Shown here: piece by piece, positions 27,574 through 36,345 of the stretch | How positions within the stretch are numbered: the first letter of the stretch is position 1 | Layout of the letters: each line of letters starts with the position of its first letter | NCBI RefSeq assembly: GCF_018403665.1 | Contig: NZ_BOVJ01000008.1 | Span: forward strand, 1-60,493 | Direction: 5' to 3' | Length of the DNA: 60,493 nt | From: Paenibacillus cisolokensis | GTDB taxonomy: Bacteria > Bacillota > Bacilli > Paenibacillales > Paenibacillaceae | The notes under the pieces: model-generated | What the model was told of the DNA's origin: nothing | Database searches by the model: none | Seen by the model: the letters and a program-made list of their open reading frames with translations, nothing else | Program-made: the position numbers and the translations under genes

Positions 27574-28149
27574 ATGTTGTATCGGGTAAGCCGCTTGCTG
27601 CTTCGCGCGCTGTACGGCGCGCTGTTCAGGCTTGAAGCGCGCGGTCTCGAAAATATTCCGGCGCACGGTCCGGTCATTCTGGCTTCCAACCATATCAGCA
27701 ACTTCGATCCGCCGACGATCGGCATTTGGGTGCCGCGCAAAGTCAGCTTTATGGCGAAGGCGGAATTGTTCGAGATTCCTTTTGTCGGAGGGCTGCTGAA
27801 GAAGCTCGGGGCATTCCCCGTCAAGCGCGGAGGGGTCAGCAAGGAAGCGATCCGTTCGGCCATCTCGCTGCTCCAGAATGGCGGCACGCTGGGCATCTTT
27901 CCGGAAGGAACGCGCAACAACGAGTCGGGCTCCGCGAAGAAAGGCACGGCCATGATCGCTTTGCGCAGCGGGGCGCAGGTCGTTCCCGTCGCGATCGCCG
28001 GCCGCTACAAGCTGTTCCGGAAAATGTACGTCATTTACGGAAAGCCGATCGATTTGACGCCGTTTTTACATGACGATTCCCCCGACGTGCTCGAACGCGT
28101 AACGGAAGCGATCATGTCGCAAATTCGGCAATTGCGCAACAGCGTCTAG
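27574..28149 (+). CDS. plsC: 1-acyl-sn-glycerol-3-phosphate acyltransferase
   Basis: Makes phosphatidic acid at the membrane by acylating lysophosphatidic acid. 191 residues with the catalytic NHISNFDPP (a serine replaces the usual D/T position but the His and Asp of HxxxxD are kept) and the substrate motif FPEGTRNNESG. It begins immediately after cmk in the same operon. Confidence 0.92.
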   Translation: MLYRVSRLLLRALYGALFRLEARGLENIPAHGPVILASNHISNFDPPTIGIWVPRKVSFMAKAELFEIPFVGGLLKKLGAFPVKRGGVSKEAIRSAISLLQNGGTLGIFPEGTRNNESGSAKKGTAMIALRSGAQVVPVAIAGRYKLFRKMYVIYGKPIDLTPFLHDDSPDVLERVTEAIMSQIRQLRNSV

Positions 28150-28257
28150 CCATCATATTATGGATTTGACTGCCGTTTTAAATGCTGCCGCCGTGTTAAT
28201 ACCACGCTGCTGCAGGATTAAATAAAGTTGGGTGTATGAACTGAGGAGGTTATTTCA

Positions 28258-29475
28258 ATGTCAGAAGAAATCAAAACCCAGGACTCCGCGGCCGAAATGA
28301 GCCAGGAAGCGATGGACAATTTCGTTTCTTTGAAGAAAGGCGACACCGTGAAAGGAACGGTCGTCAAAGTTGAAGACAACCAAGTGACAGTGAGCCTTGG
28401 ATATAAATATGACGGCATCGTTCCGCTGCGGGAACTGTCCGCTGTACATCTGGATTCCGCCGTCGGTGTCGTCGAAGTCGGCCAGGAGCTGGAGCTGAAA
28501 GTCGTCAGCATCGACGACGACAAGGAGCGCCTCGTCCTGTCGAAGCGCCAGATCGACAGCGAGAAGGCATGGGATAAGCTGCAAAGCCTTTATGAAAAGG
28601 GCGAAGCGCTGGAAGTTACCGTCGCGGACGTTGTCAAAGGCGGTCTTGTCGTTGACGTAGGCGTGCGCGGATTTATCCCGGCTTCGATGGTCGAGCGCCA
28701 TTTTGTAGAAGACTTCAGCGACTACAAAGGCCGCAGTTTCCTGGTGAAAATCAAGGAAATCGACCGGGAGAACAACAAGGTGATTCTTTCCCGCAAAGAA
28801 GTGCTCGACGAAGAGTTCGAGGCAAACAAGCAGCGGATTATGGAATCGCTGGAAGTCGGTCAAGAAATCGAAGGTACAGTTCAACGCCTGACTCCGTTCG
28901 GAGCGTTCGTCGATATCGGCGGCATCGACGGACTCGTGCACGTATCGGAAATTTCCTGGCAGCATGTCGCGCATCCGAAAGATGTCGTTTCGGAAGGACA
29001 AACGGTTAAAGTGAAAGTGCTGAAAGTCGATCCTGCGGCAGGCAAGATCAGCCTGAGCATGAAAGCCGCTCAGCCGGGACCGTGGGAAACGGCAGCCGAC
29101 AAATTCAAAACCGGCGACATCGTAACGGGTACGGTACGCCGCATCGTAAGCTTCGGCGCATTTGTCGAAATTGCGCCCGGCGTCGAAGGTCTCGTTCACA
29201 TATCCCAAATCGCGCATCGCCATATTGCGACACCGTTTGAAGTGTTGAAGGAAGGACAGGAAGTTACCGCCAAAATTCTTGACTTCAACCCGTCCGACAA
29301 GCGCGTCAGCCTGAGCATCAAAGAAACGGAAGAAGCGCCGGAGCAGCCCGCGCGGCAAGAAAAATCGCGCGCACCGAAAGAAGATTTGAGCAATCCGAAC
29401 GTAAGCCTCAGCAATCAAAGCATGAGCTTCACGCTCGGCGAGAAATTCGGGGACAAATTGAGCAAGCTGAAATAA
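28258..29475 (+). CDS. ypfD: S1-domain RNA-binding protein (RpsA homologue YpfD)
   Basis: A 405-residue protein with four S1 domains, beginning near GDTVKGTVVKVEDNQVTVSLG, LEVTVADVVKGGLVVDVGVRG, EGTVQRLTPFGAFVDIGG and TGTVRRIVSFGAFVEIAPG; the last two are the most canonical (VHVSEIS, VHISQIA). It resembles ribosomal protein S1, but in low-GC Gram-positives this protein is not a firm ribosome component. GAGGAGG precedes ATG 28258. An imperfect leader hairpin lies at about 28183-28215. Confidence 0.93.
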   Translation: MSEEIKTQDSAAEMSQEAMDNFVSLKKGDTVKGTVVKVEDNQVTVSLGYKYDGIVPLRELSAVHLDSAVGVVEVGQELELKVVSIDDDKERLVLSKRQIDSEKAWDKLQSLYEKGEALEVTVADVVKGGLVVDVGVRGFIPASMVERHFVEDFSDYKGRSFLVKIKEIDRENNKVILSRKEVLDEEFEANKQRIMESLEVGQEIEGTVQRLTPFGAFVDIGGIDGLVHVSEISWQHVAHPKDVVSEGQTVKVKVLKVDPAAGKISLSMKAAQPGPWETAADKFKTGDIVTGTVRRIVSFGAFVEIAPGVEGLVHISQIAHRHIATPFEVLKEGQEVTAKILDFNPSDKRVSLSIKETEEAPEQPARQEKSRAPKEDLSNPNVSLSNQSMSFTLGEKFGDKLSKLK

Positions 29476-29499
29476 TCGGCCTGCCCCCGACGGATACGA

Positions 29500-29536
29500 A
29501 AAACAGACGATCCTTTGCCGGATCGTCTGTTTTTTT
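29500..29536 (+). terminator. Terminator after the S1-domain gene
   Basis: A perfect stem (AAACAGACGATCC pairing with GGATCGTCTGTTT) with a TTTGCC loop runs into seven Ts. Confidence 0.95.
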
Positions 29537-29589
29537 GCGGATAGCCGCGTTCCTGCCGGATATAATAGGGGCATCAGGGGTGATGCAGA

Positions 29590-30207
29590 ATGAATGCCGG
29601 TTTTCTTTCCCTTTGGCTCCTATCCATATTTGCCATTCTGATGACGACAGGCTGGAAAGAGATTGTGGCGGAAGGACGGCTCCGGGTTATCGGGGGATGG
29701 GCGGTCCTCTGTCTGCTTGCGCAACCGGTCGCCTTCTCCGTCTTCGGCGTGCCGGTCAGCGCCAGCGCATGCTGTCTTCTGGCGGCCGCGATCGCCGGCA
29801 TGCGGCAGGCCGATGACCGGCTGCAGACCGGCTTGCTGCTGACGGAATCGGGACTGATCGCGCTCATCTGGTACGGCATTCGGGCATGCTATGCGTCCGA
29901 TCCGGTATTTGTCTTTCTCGATCCGCGCTGGGATGCTCCCATTGCCGCCGGCGTGCTCGCCGCCGCCTTTACGTTTCGCCCGGCGAGCCAGTTTGGGCTC
30001 GTTGCGTTCAGCGCACTGACGGCGGAATCGTTGCCTTTCATTCTGCATGAACGGGCCGCCGGCGCCGCGCCCGGCTCGTGGGCTTGGTGGGACGCGTTCT
30101 GGATAAGCTTCGCCTCGGCAAGAGGCTGCAGCGTCTTATACATGCTGATCCGCTCCGCCGCCGCTAATCCGCTTGCGCATGTTTTTCGCAGAAAAAAGCA
30201 GAGTTAA
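29590..30207 (+). CDS. YphA-like polytopic membrane protein
   Basis: A 205-residue protein with about six hydrophobic segments (such as LSLWLLSIFAILMTTGW, SASACCLLAAAIAGM, APIAAGVLAAAFTF) and a basic C-terminus. It lies directly upstream of der, where Bacillus has yphA, and its size agrees. No catalytic motif is visible. A TATAAT at 29561-29566 precedes it, with no clear -35. Confidence 0.65.
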   Translation: MNAGFLSLWLLSIFAILMTTGWKEIVAEGRLRVIGGWAVLCLLAQPVAFSVFGVPVSASACCLLAAAIAGMRQADDRLQTGLLLTESGLIALIWYGIRACYASDPVFVFLDPRWDAPIAAGVLAAAFTFRPASQFGLVAFSALTAESLPFILHERAAGAAPGSWAWWDAFWISFASARGCSVLYMLIRSAAANPLAHVFRRKKQS

Positions 30208-30308
30208 TCCCCCGATGACGGAGCCCTGGTTCGACAAAATGAAATGTTAGCCAAGAACGTTCTTTTTTGCTATGATGGATAGCGTGAGTATTTTGAAGGA
30301 GTGAAACT

Positions 30309-31630
30309 ATGGCAAGACCCGTTATTGCCATCGTCGGACGTCCGAACGTAGGCAAATCCACGATTTTTAACCGGATTATCGGCGACCGGCTTGCAATTGT
30401 GGAAGACAAGCCCGGCGTGACAAGAGACCGGATTTACGGTTCCGGGGAGTGGAGCGGCAAAACGTTCAGCATCATCGACACCGGCGGAATCGAGATCGAC
30501 GGGGAAGACGAGATCATGAAGTCGGTCCGCATGCAGGCCGAGCTGGCCATTGAAGAAGCGGATGTCATTATCTTCATGGTCGATGCCAAGTCGGGACTAA
30601 CGAATGCCGACGACGAAGTGGCGCAAATGCTGTACCGTTCCCGGAAGCCAGTCGTTGTCGCAGTTAACAAAGTAGATAATATCGGTCGAATGGACGATAT
30701 TTATGAATTTTACAGCCTCGGGTTCGGCCAGCCGATAGCCATTTCCGGCTCTCACGGAACCGGCATCGGCGATTTGCTCGATGCCGTGATTGAGAAATTG
30801 CCGGAAATGAAAGAGGACGAATACGACGAGGATGTCATACGGGTTGCGCTGATCGGGCGGCCGAACGTCGGCAAGTCGTCGCTCGTCAATGCTTTGCTCG
30901 GCGAGGAACGGGTCATCGTCAGCGATGTGGCGGGTACGACTCGCGATGCGATCGACACGCCGTTCGAGCGCGACGGCCAGCGCTACGTGCTGATCGATAC
31001 GGCCGGCATGCGCAAGCGCGGCAAAGTTTACGAGACGACGGAGAAATACAGCGTCATGCGCGCGATGAAAGCGATTGAGCGGGCCGACGTCGTCCTCATT
31101 CTGATTAACGGCGAGGAAGGCATCATCGAGCAGGACAAACATATCGCCGGTTATGCGCATGAAGCGGGCAAGGCATCCGTCTTTGTCGTCAACAAATGGG
31201 ACGTCGTCGAGAAGGACGACAAGACGATGCAAAACTTCGTGCAGAGCATCCGCGACAACTTCCAGTTCATGACTTACGCGCCGATCGTCTTTCTGTCGGC
31301 CAAAACGAAAAGTCGGCTGCACAAGCTGCTGCCGGTCGTCAACCATGTATCCGAGCAGCATGCGATGCGCATCCAGACGCATCTGCTGAACGACGTCGTA
31401 GCCGACGCGGTGGCGATGAATCAGCCGCCGTACGACAAAGGCAAGCGATTGCGCATCAACTATGTCACCCAGGTGGCCGTTCGCCCCCCGACGATCGTCA
31501 TTTTGTCAATGATCCGGAATTGATGCATTTTTCTTATGAACGCTATCTGGAAAACAAAATTCGGGCTGCGTTTGATTTTGAAGGAACGCCGATCAGGCTG
31601 TTCACCCGGCGCAAGTCGGACGAGGATTAG
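30309..31630 (+). CDS. der: Ribosome-assembly GTPase Der/EngA (one frame break)
   Basis: Essential GTPase with two tandem G domains needed for 50S maturation. G1 motifs are GRPNVGKS (twice), G3 DTGGIE and DTAGM, G4 NKVD and NKWD; the KH-like C-terminal domain contains [20 protein letters not shown]. The frame breaks at the TTTT of 31501-31504; one more T restores [18 protein letters not shown] and a stop at 31630, giving 440 residues. Since der is essential in bacteria, a true null here would be lethal. AAGGAGTG precedes ATG 30309. Confidence 0.95.
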
Positions 31631-31642
31631 GAGAGGGAGCAT

Positions 31643-32245
31643 TTGTTGTATACGATCATAGCGATAGTTATCAGTTATTTGCTCGGTTCCGTCTCATTCA
31701 GCATCGTGATCGCCAAGGCGGTGAAAGGGATCGACATCCGCCAGCACGGGAGCGGCAACGCCGGCGCGACGAATACGTTGCGCGTGCTCGGCAAAGGACC
31801 GTCGATCGCCGTTCTCGCTCTGGATATCGGCAAAGGAATACTGGCCGTTTGGCTGGGCCGCTGGCTCGGCGACGGTAACGACTGGGCTCCGGTGCTCGCC
31901 GGACTTGCCGCGATCGTCGGCCATAACTGGCCTGTCTGGTTCCGGTTCAAGGGTGGGAAAGGGATCGCGACCACGATCGGGGTGATGGCATCCATTGCCT
32001 TTTTGCCCGCGCTGATTGCCGGCATCATTGCCATTCTGTCCATCGTCTTTACCCGTTTCGTTTCGCTCGGCTCGCTGCTGTTCGTCTGCCTGACACCCGT
32101 TTTCGTCGTCATTCTCGATCGCCCGGCTCCGCTTTTATGGGCGAGCCTGATCATTTGCGCCTTCGCGATCGTTCGTCACCGCAGCAACATCGTCAAGCTG
32201 GTCAAAGGAACCGAAAACAAGCTCGGAGCAAAGAAAGGGATGTAA
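31643..32245 (+). CDS. plsY: Acyl-phosphate:glycerol-3-phosphate acyltransferase
   Basis: Membrane enzyme that makes lysophosphatidic acid from acyl-phosphate. 200 residues, about five membrane helices, with the PlsY motifs GSGNAGATNTLRVLG, VGHNWPVWFRFKGGKG and the C-terminal IVRHRSNI. The start is a TTG (31643 or the next codon 31646) behind GAGAGGGAG; no ATG is available. gpsA, the glycerol-3-phosphate maker, follows 3 nt later. Confidence 0.95.
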   Translation: MLYTIIAIVISYLLGSVSFSIVIAKAVKGIDIRQHGSGNAGATNTLRVLGKGPSIAVLALDIGKGILAVWLGRWLGDGNDWAPVLAGLAAIVGHNWPVWFRFKGGKGIATTIGVMASIAFLPALIAGIIAILSIVFTRFVSLGSLLFVCLTPVFVVILDRPAPLLWASLIICAFAIVRHRSNIVKLVKGTENKLGAKKGM

Positions 32246-32248
32246 AGG

Positions 32249-33280
32249 ATGACCGATTCGACTGCCATCTTGCCGCGCAAGGCGGCGGTACTCGTAGCCG
32301 GCAGCTGGGGCACTGCGCTCGCCGCCGTTCTGGCGGACAACGGCTGGGAGACGGCGTTGTGGACGCGCAATGCCGAGCATGCCGGCGCCATGAACCGGGA
32401 GCGGCGCAACCATCGCTATTTGAGCGGGATCGAACTGCCGGAAGGACTGCGGGCGACATCGGATATGGCGGAGGCGCTGCGCGGCGCCTCCCTTGCGCTG
32501 TTCGCAGCGCCTTCTGCCGCGATGCGCGAGGTGGCGCGGGCCGCGGCTCCCCATCTCGACGAGAAGGCGCTTGTCGTCCATGCGACGAAAGGGTTCGAAG
32601 CCGACTCGTTGAAGCGGATGTCGGAGGTGCTGGCCGAGGAGCTCGGGAGGCCGCGGAGCGGCATCGTCGTGCTCTCCGGACCGAGTCATGCCGAAGAGGT
32701 GGCGCTTCGCCAGCCGACTACCGTAGTCGTCGCTTCCGAGGATGCGCGCGCGGCCGAGCAGGCGCAGGACGCCTTTATGAACGGATACTTTCGCGTCTAT
32801 ACGAATCCGGACGTCGTCGGCACGGAAGTGTCGGGCGCGATCAAAAATATTATCGCGCTCGGCGCCGGACTTTCCGACGGACTCGGCTTCGGCGACAATG
32901 CCAAAGCGGCGCTCATTACCCGTGGCTTGGCGGAAATTTCGCGGCTCGGCACAGCCATGGGAGCCAATCCGCTTACGTTTGCCGGTCTCGCCGGCGTCGG
33001 CGACCTCGTCGTAACTTGTACGAGCAAGCACAGCCGAAACTGGCGGGCCGGCGCCATGCTTGCCGAAGGCATCGGTCTCGAAGAGGTATTGAAACGGATG
33101 GGAATGGTCGTGGAAGGCGTAAGAACGACGAAGGCGGCCCATGTCCTGTCCGGACAATACGGGGTGGAAATGCCGATTACGGAGCAGTTGTACCGTGTGC
33201 TGTTCCAGGGCAAAGATCCGAGATCGGCGGTCGAAGCGCTCATGGGACGCGACCGCACATGGGAGCTCGAACGCCTATAA
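32249..33280 (+). CDS. gpsA: NAD(P)-dependent glycerol-3-phosphate dehydrogenase
   Basis: Reduces dihydroxyacetone phosphate to glycerol-3-phosphate for phospholipids, feeding PlsY upstream. 343 residues with the catalytic-domain motifs LSGPSHAEEV, EVSGAIKNIIALGAG, GDNAKAALITRGLAE and SRNWRAG. The dinucleotide loop reads VLVAGSWGTALA where the family has LGAGSWGTA: the first glycine of GxGxWG is a valine. The reading frame is intact. Confidence 0.94.
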   Translation: MTDSTAILPRKAAVLVAGSWGTALAAVLADNGWETALWTRNAEHAGAMNRERRNHRYLSGIELPEGLRATSDMAEALRGASLALFAAPSAAMREVARAAAPHLDEKALVVHATKGFEADSLKRMSEVLAEELGRPRSGIVVLSGPSHAEEVALRQPTTVVVASEDARAAEQAQDAFMNGYFRVYTNPDVVGTEVSGAIKNIIALGAGLSDGLGFGDNAKAALITRGLAEISRLGTAMGANPLTFAGLAGVGDLVVTCTSKHSRNWRAGAMLAEGIGLEEVLKRMGMVVEGVRTTKAAHVLSGQYGVEMPITEQLYRVLFQGKDPRSAVEALMGRDRTWELERL

Positions 33281-33402
33281 GTACAGGTGCCTACACCAAT
33301 CCCGTCCTCTCCTCATAAAATGCTAACAGTGGAAGGCGGCTTCTCGGCCGGCCTGATGCTGAAGCGGCTTTCCGGTTCGGAAAGCGGGGAGGAGGAACCG
33401 AT

Positions 33403-33678
33403 TTGAACAAAAATCTCTCGAAAGAGATCCTGAACACGGTCAAGAAAAAGACCGGTAAAGTAATATCGGAGAACGCCGTCAAGAAGCTTGCCAGCGGCGT
33501 AACGAGCGAAACGATGAAGGACGAGGCCGAGCTGCGCAAGCTGATCAAGCAAGTATCGGCAATGGCCAATGTGCCGGTGTCGGAAAATACGGTCAAGGAA
33601 ATCATCAAAGCGGTCAAAGCGAGCGGCATGAACATGAACAATATCGAATCGCTCATGAAAACGATGCTTTCCAAATAA
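33403..33678 (+). CDS. spoVIF: SpoVIF-family sporulation protein
   Basis: A 91-residue, lysine-rich, helical protein (TVKKKTGKVISENAVKKLA, LIKQVSAMANVPVSENTV) that fits the small stage VI sporulation F family involved in late coat assembly. It has a TTG start at 33403 behind GGGGAGGAGG. It follows gpsA, a usual position in Paenibacillaceae as I recall it. Family assignment rests on size and pattern. Confidence 0.7.
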   Translation: MNKNLSKEILNTVKKKTGKVISENAVKKLASGVTSETMKDEAELRKLIKQVSAMANVPVSENTVKEIIKAVKASGMNMNNIESLMKTMLSK

Positions 33679-33737
33679 CGGGGGAAGGACGACAGCGGAA
33701 ACCCGCGGCGGCGCGAAAACCGCCGGGGCAACCGCTT

Positions 33738-33766
33738 TTGTCCTTCTTTTTCGTTCATGCTATAAT
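33738..33766 (+). promoter_or_regulatory. Sigma-A promoter upstream of the DUF2768 gene
   Basis: TTGTCC (33738-33743), a 17-nt spacer and TATAAT (33761-33766), with TGC in front of the -10 (extended -10). Confidence 0.7.
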
Positions 33767-33829
33767 TATAGGATGCAATTTCATTACATAGTGGGCAGGG
33801 GTCGATTCAACTGTGGATTCCATGACAAA

Positions 33830-33994
33830 ATGTGGATTTCGTTTTTGGGGATCGGTTTAATGGCTTTATCCGCTTTGGTCATTACGTTCGCCCGGAGCAA
33901 AACGAAAGGCGTCGTTCGCATCGTGCTGTCGCTGGTGGCGTTTGTTATGCTCGTGCTCGGATTTATATACGGGGTCTTTACGATTATTACCTAG
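33830..33994 (+). CDS. DUF2768-like small membrane protein
   Basis: A 54-residue protein consisting of two membrane helices (WISFLGIGLMALSALVITFA and IVLSLVAFVMLVLGFIYGVF) joined by a basic turn (RSKTKGVVR). Size, topology and place near spoIVA match YphE/DUF2768 of Bacillus. ATG 33830 is preferred because the helix starts at once; an in-frame GTG at 33791 would add 13 polar residues. The ribosome-binding site is weak for either. Confidence 0.68.
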   Translation: MWISFLGIGLMALSALVITFARSKTKGVVRIVLSLVAFVMLVLGFIYGVFTIIT

Positions 33995-34022
33995 GCAAAA
34001 CCGCAGAAAGGATGCAGACTTC

Positions 34023-34319
34023 TTGCTGGAACTGAAAGGAAGAACAAAAACGGCTGTCGTCGAGGCGGAACAGGGACAATCGATTCTGAAGCTGGCGGTA
34101 AAGCACGGCGTCGACTGGGGATTTTCGTGTACCCGCGGCACTTGCGCCAGATGCCGCTGTCTCGTCGTGGAAGGCGCGGAGTGGCTTACGCCGATTACCG
34201 ATGCGGAGTGGGACCGGCTGGAGCCGGAAGAATTCGAACAGGGCTACCGCCTCGGATGCCAGGCCATCGTCAAGGCGGGCGCAGGACGCATTGTCGCGCA
34301 CAACAAGCCGTATTTTTGA
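34023..34319 (+). CDS. [2Fe-2S] ferredoxin, plant-type
   Basis: A 98-residue electron carrier. The cluster ligands are in WGFSCTRGTCARCRCLV (CX4CX2C) with the fourth Cys in YRLGCQAIV. The N-terminus LELKGRTKTAVVEAEQGQSILKLA is the beta-grasp strand pair. Start TTG 34023, 9 nt after AAAGGA; the frame is open further upstream but that part lies in the previous gene. The redox partner is unknown. A second, different ferredoxin follows one gene later. Confidence 0.88.
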   Translation: MLELKGRTKTAVVEAEQGQSILKLAVKHGVDWGFSCTRGTCARCRCLVVEGAEWLTPITDAEWDRLEPEEFEQGYRLGCQAIVKAGAGRIVAHNKPYF

Positions 34320-34338
34320 ACGCAAAGGACGTGTCGAC

Positions 34339-34938
34339 ATGGACGAGAGGCGGCGTATCGAACAGGCGCTGGAAATGGTCTGCGAAACGGCCGGCACAGG
34401 CGGACCGGCATGGCTTGTCGGCGGCAGCGCCGGGCTGATGCTGCGCGGCATCCGTCTGCCGTCGCCGCCGCGGGATCTGGATTTGTATGCGGATGACCGG
34501 GATGCGGAGGAGCTCCACATCGCGATGCGCGATCTGGCGACCGACGTGCCGGCGGTCAGCGAAACCGGATTGTACCGTTCGCTGCTCAGCCATTACGAGG
34601 CGGCTGGCGTCCCAATTGAGCTGGTGGGCGGCTTCGAGGTTCGTGCCGGCGCAAACCGGTACCGAACGGAAGTCCGGTCGTTTCTGTACCGCCATGCCGA
34701 ACCGGTCGCCGTCGGCAAACGGTTCGTGAAGGTGGTGCCGCTCGCCCATGAGTTGTGGTTCAACATGCTGCGGGGCAGAGAGGACCGCGTGCGTCTCATC
34801 GCGGCGGAAATACGCCGGAAGCCGGCGCTGCACGTGCCGATTCTGGACGAACTTGAGGCGCGCAACGATCTGGCCGAGGAAGCGATCCGGCAGGTCCGAA
34901 GCCGGCTGGAGCATGCGGGAGTGGGGGATGGGCGGTGA
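34339..34938 (+). CDS. Nucleotidyltransferase-fold protein
   Basis: A 199-residue protein whose first half has the polymerase-beta-type nucleotidyltransferase core: LVGGSAGLMLRGIRL followed by RDLDLYADD with the metal-binding DxD. The middle contains IELVGGFEVRAG, where a third acidic residue could sit. The C-terminal part is helical. The substrate is unknown. It is flanked by two ferredoxin genes and its stop overlaps the second one's GTG. Confidence 0.72.
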   Translation: MDERRRIEQALEMVCETAGTGGPAWLVGGSAGLMLRGIRLPSPPRDLDLYADDRDAEELHIAMRDLATDVPAVSETGLYRSLLSHYEAAGVPIELVGGFEVRAGANRYRTEVRSFLYRHAEPVAVGKRFVKVVPLAHELWFNMLRGREDRVRLIAAEIRRKPALHVPILDELEARNDLAEEAIRQVRSRLEHAGVGDGR

Positions 34939-35275
34939 AGTGCGAAGTGACGTTTCAGCCTTCCGGCAAAAAATCGTCGTGCGGCCGGGCACTTCCGTCC
35001 TGGAAGCGTCCCGCAAAGCCGGCGTTGCGATCCGCACGCGCTGCGGCGGCAAGGCCGCCTGTCTGATGTGCAAAGTATACGCGAAGGCCGGGGACGGGCT
35101 ATCCCCTGTGCAGGATAACGAGCGCAGAAAGCTGGCCGGTCTGGCCGACGAAGGGATGCGTCTTGCCTGCCAGGCCCGGGTTGTCGGCCAGGCCGAAATC
35201 GGACTGCCGGAGGACCCGCTGCGCGCCGCCGTACGCCGCCAGCTCGCCCGGCAGGCTGAAGACGATTTATGGTAA
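34935..35275 (+). CDS. [2Fe-2S] ferredoxin, CX5CX2C type (one frame break)
   Basis: A ferredoxin-domain protein of about 113 residues. The start is GTG 34935 (VKCEVTFQPSGKK), overlapping the preceding stop as GTGA, with GGGGGATG upstream. One A is missing from the six-A run at 34968-34973; adding it joins KKIVVRPGTSVLEASRKAGV, the classical ferredoxin N-terminus. Ligands are RCGGKAACLMC plus LACQA. Without the repair an ATG at 34929 (MGGEVRSDVSAFRQ) reads into the same domain but lacks the first beta strand. Confidence 0.82.
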
Positions 35276-35305
35276 CGCGGCAAGTTACAGGAGGAGATCG
35301 AGCTT

Positions 35306-36055
35306 ATGTCAAGAACGCGACTTCGCATCGGCGGTCGCGCCGTCCGTTCGGCCGCTGCCGCTTTGGCGGCGCTGCTGCTTCTGACGGGCTGCCTGTATCC
35401 GGGCGACGAACAGGCGACCCGTCCGGCCGGCATCAAGGAGGCGGTGCGCAATGTGCAATCGGCGATCGACCAGTATATGGAAGACACCCGGATGCTCCCG
35501 ATCAAAAACGCGACGCGGGACACGCCGTTGTACGAAAAGTTCGTAATCGATTTCGCCAAGCTGAAACGAACGGGTTATATGAGCGCGCTGCCGGCCGTAT
35601 CGTACGAGGAAGGCGGCCACTACTATTTCCTCGTCATCGATGAAGAAACGGACCCGCTCGTCAAGCTGATGGACTTGCGGATCGCCCAGCAAATCAACGA
35701 CATCCAGTCGTGGGTCGACGGATATATGGCCGCCCATAACGGCGAAGTGCCGAAAGGAGACCAAGCATATCCCGATTTTTACTACATCGATTACGAGCGA
35801 ATGAACAAAAAATCACCGACGATCGTCAGTCCTTACTCGAATGCGCCGATACAGGCGATCGTTCACGACAACGGAACCGTGTTTGCCGACTACGGCATCG
35901 ACATCATGCAGACGCTGCAGCGGGAAAGCAACGGTTCGGCCGAGGCGCTGCCGGACGACTTGCGGCGGCTGCTCGTCGACCGATACGATTTCGTGCCGGT
36001 CAAAGGGCCGGCGTACCGGCTCGCAGGCGGGGAGCCGCAAGCCGTATTGCCGTAA
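35306..36055 (+). CDS. YphF-like lipoprotein
   Basis: A 249-residue secreted protein with an arginine-rich signal peptide and lipobox LLTGC (Cys about residue 29), so it is lipid-anchored outside the membrane. Conserved-looking blocks are VQSAIDQYMEDTRMLPIKN and LMDLRIAQQINDIQSWVDGY. It lies directly upstream of spoIVA, as yphF does in Bacillus. Function unknown. Confidence 0.75.
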   Translation: MSRTRLRIGGRAVRSAAAALAALLLLTGCLYPGDEQATRPAGIKEAVRNVQSAIDQYMEDTRMLPIKNATRDTPLYEKFVIDFAKLKRTGYMSALPAVSYEEGGHYYFLVIDEETDPLVKLMDLRIAQQINDIQSWVDGYMAAHNGEVPKGDQAYPDFYYIDYERMNKKSPTIVSPYSNAPIQAIVHDNGTVFADYGIDIMQTLQRESNGSAEALPDDLRRLLVDRYDFVPVKGPAYRLAGGEPQAVLP

Positions 36056-36080
36056 GCGGCGCAGCATCATACCGGCATTC

Positions 36081-36123
36081 AACCCTATCGCTTTCGAATT
36101 ATCGGAGCGGTAGGGTTCTTTTT
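36081..36123 (+). terminator. Terminator after the lipoprotein gene
   Basis: AACCCTATCGCT pairs with AGCGGTAGGGTT (12 bp, one wobble), followed by CTTTTT. Confidence 0.88.
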
Positions 36124-36217
36124 GGCCAAAACTAGCATATATCTCAATTCTGGAAGGAACGGCTGCGGAACCTCGTTCGATCGCTCGATTCTTTTACAAG
36201 ATTTCATGCAAGGAAGC

Positions 36218-36246
36218 GTCATAATCGCCCGGCTGAAACATAAGAT
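36218..36246 (+). promoter_or_regulatory. Putative sigma-E promoter of spoIVA
   Basis: GTCATAAT (36218-36225), a 13-nt spacer and CATAAGAT (36239-36246) fit the sigma-E pattern. spoIVA is sigma-E-dependent in Bacillus. The inferred leader is about 95 nt; I see nothing else in this 290-nt gap. Confidence 0.6.
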
Positions 36247-36345
36247 ATTACTAGTCCAAAAAGTATGTACGAGTTGCGTCGCTGGCTGCCCTCTTGCCTG
36301 CGTGGATGGCGGCGGACCGGAAAACCTATCGGGAGGGGATTATCA

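Noticed and set aside
30253-30264. AAGAACGTTCTT palindrome before der as a LexA (DinR) box
   Set aside because: The Gram-positive LexA box needs four bases between GAAC and GTTC; here there are none, and der is not an SOS gene.
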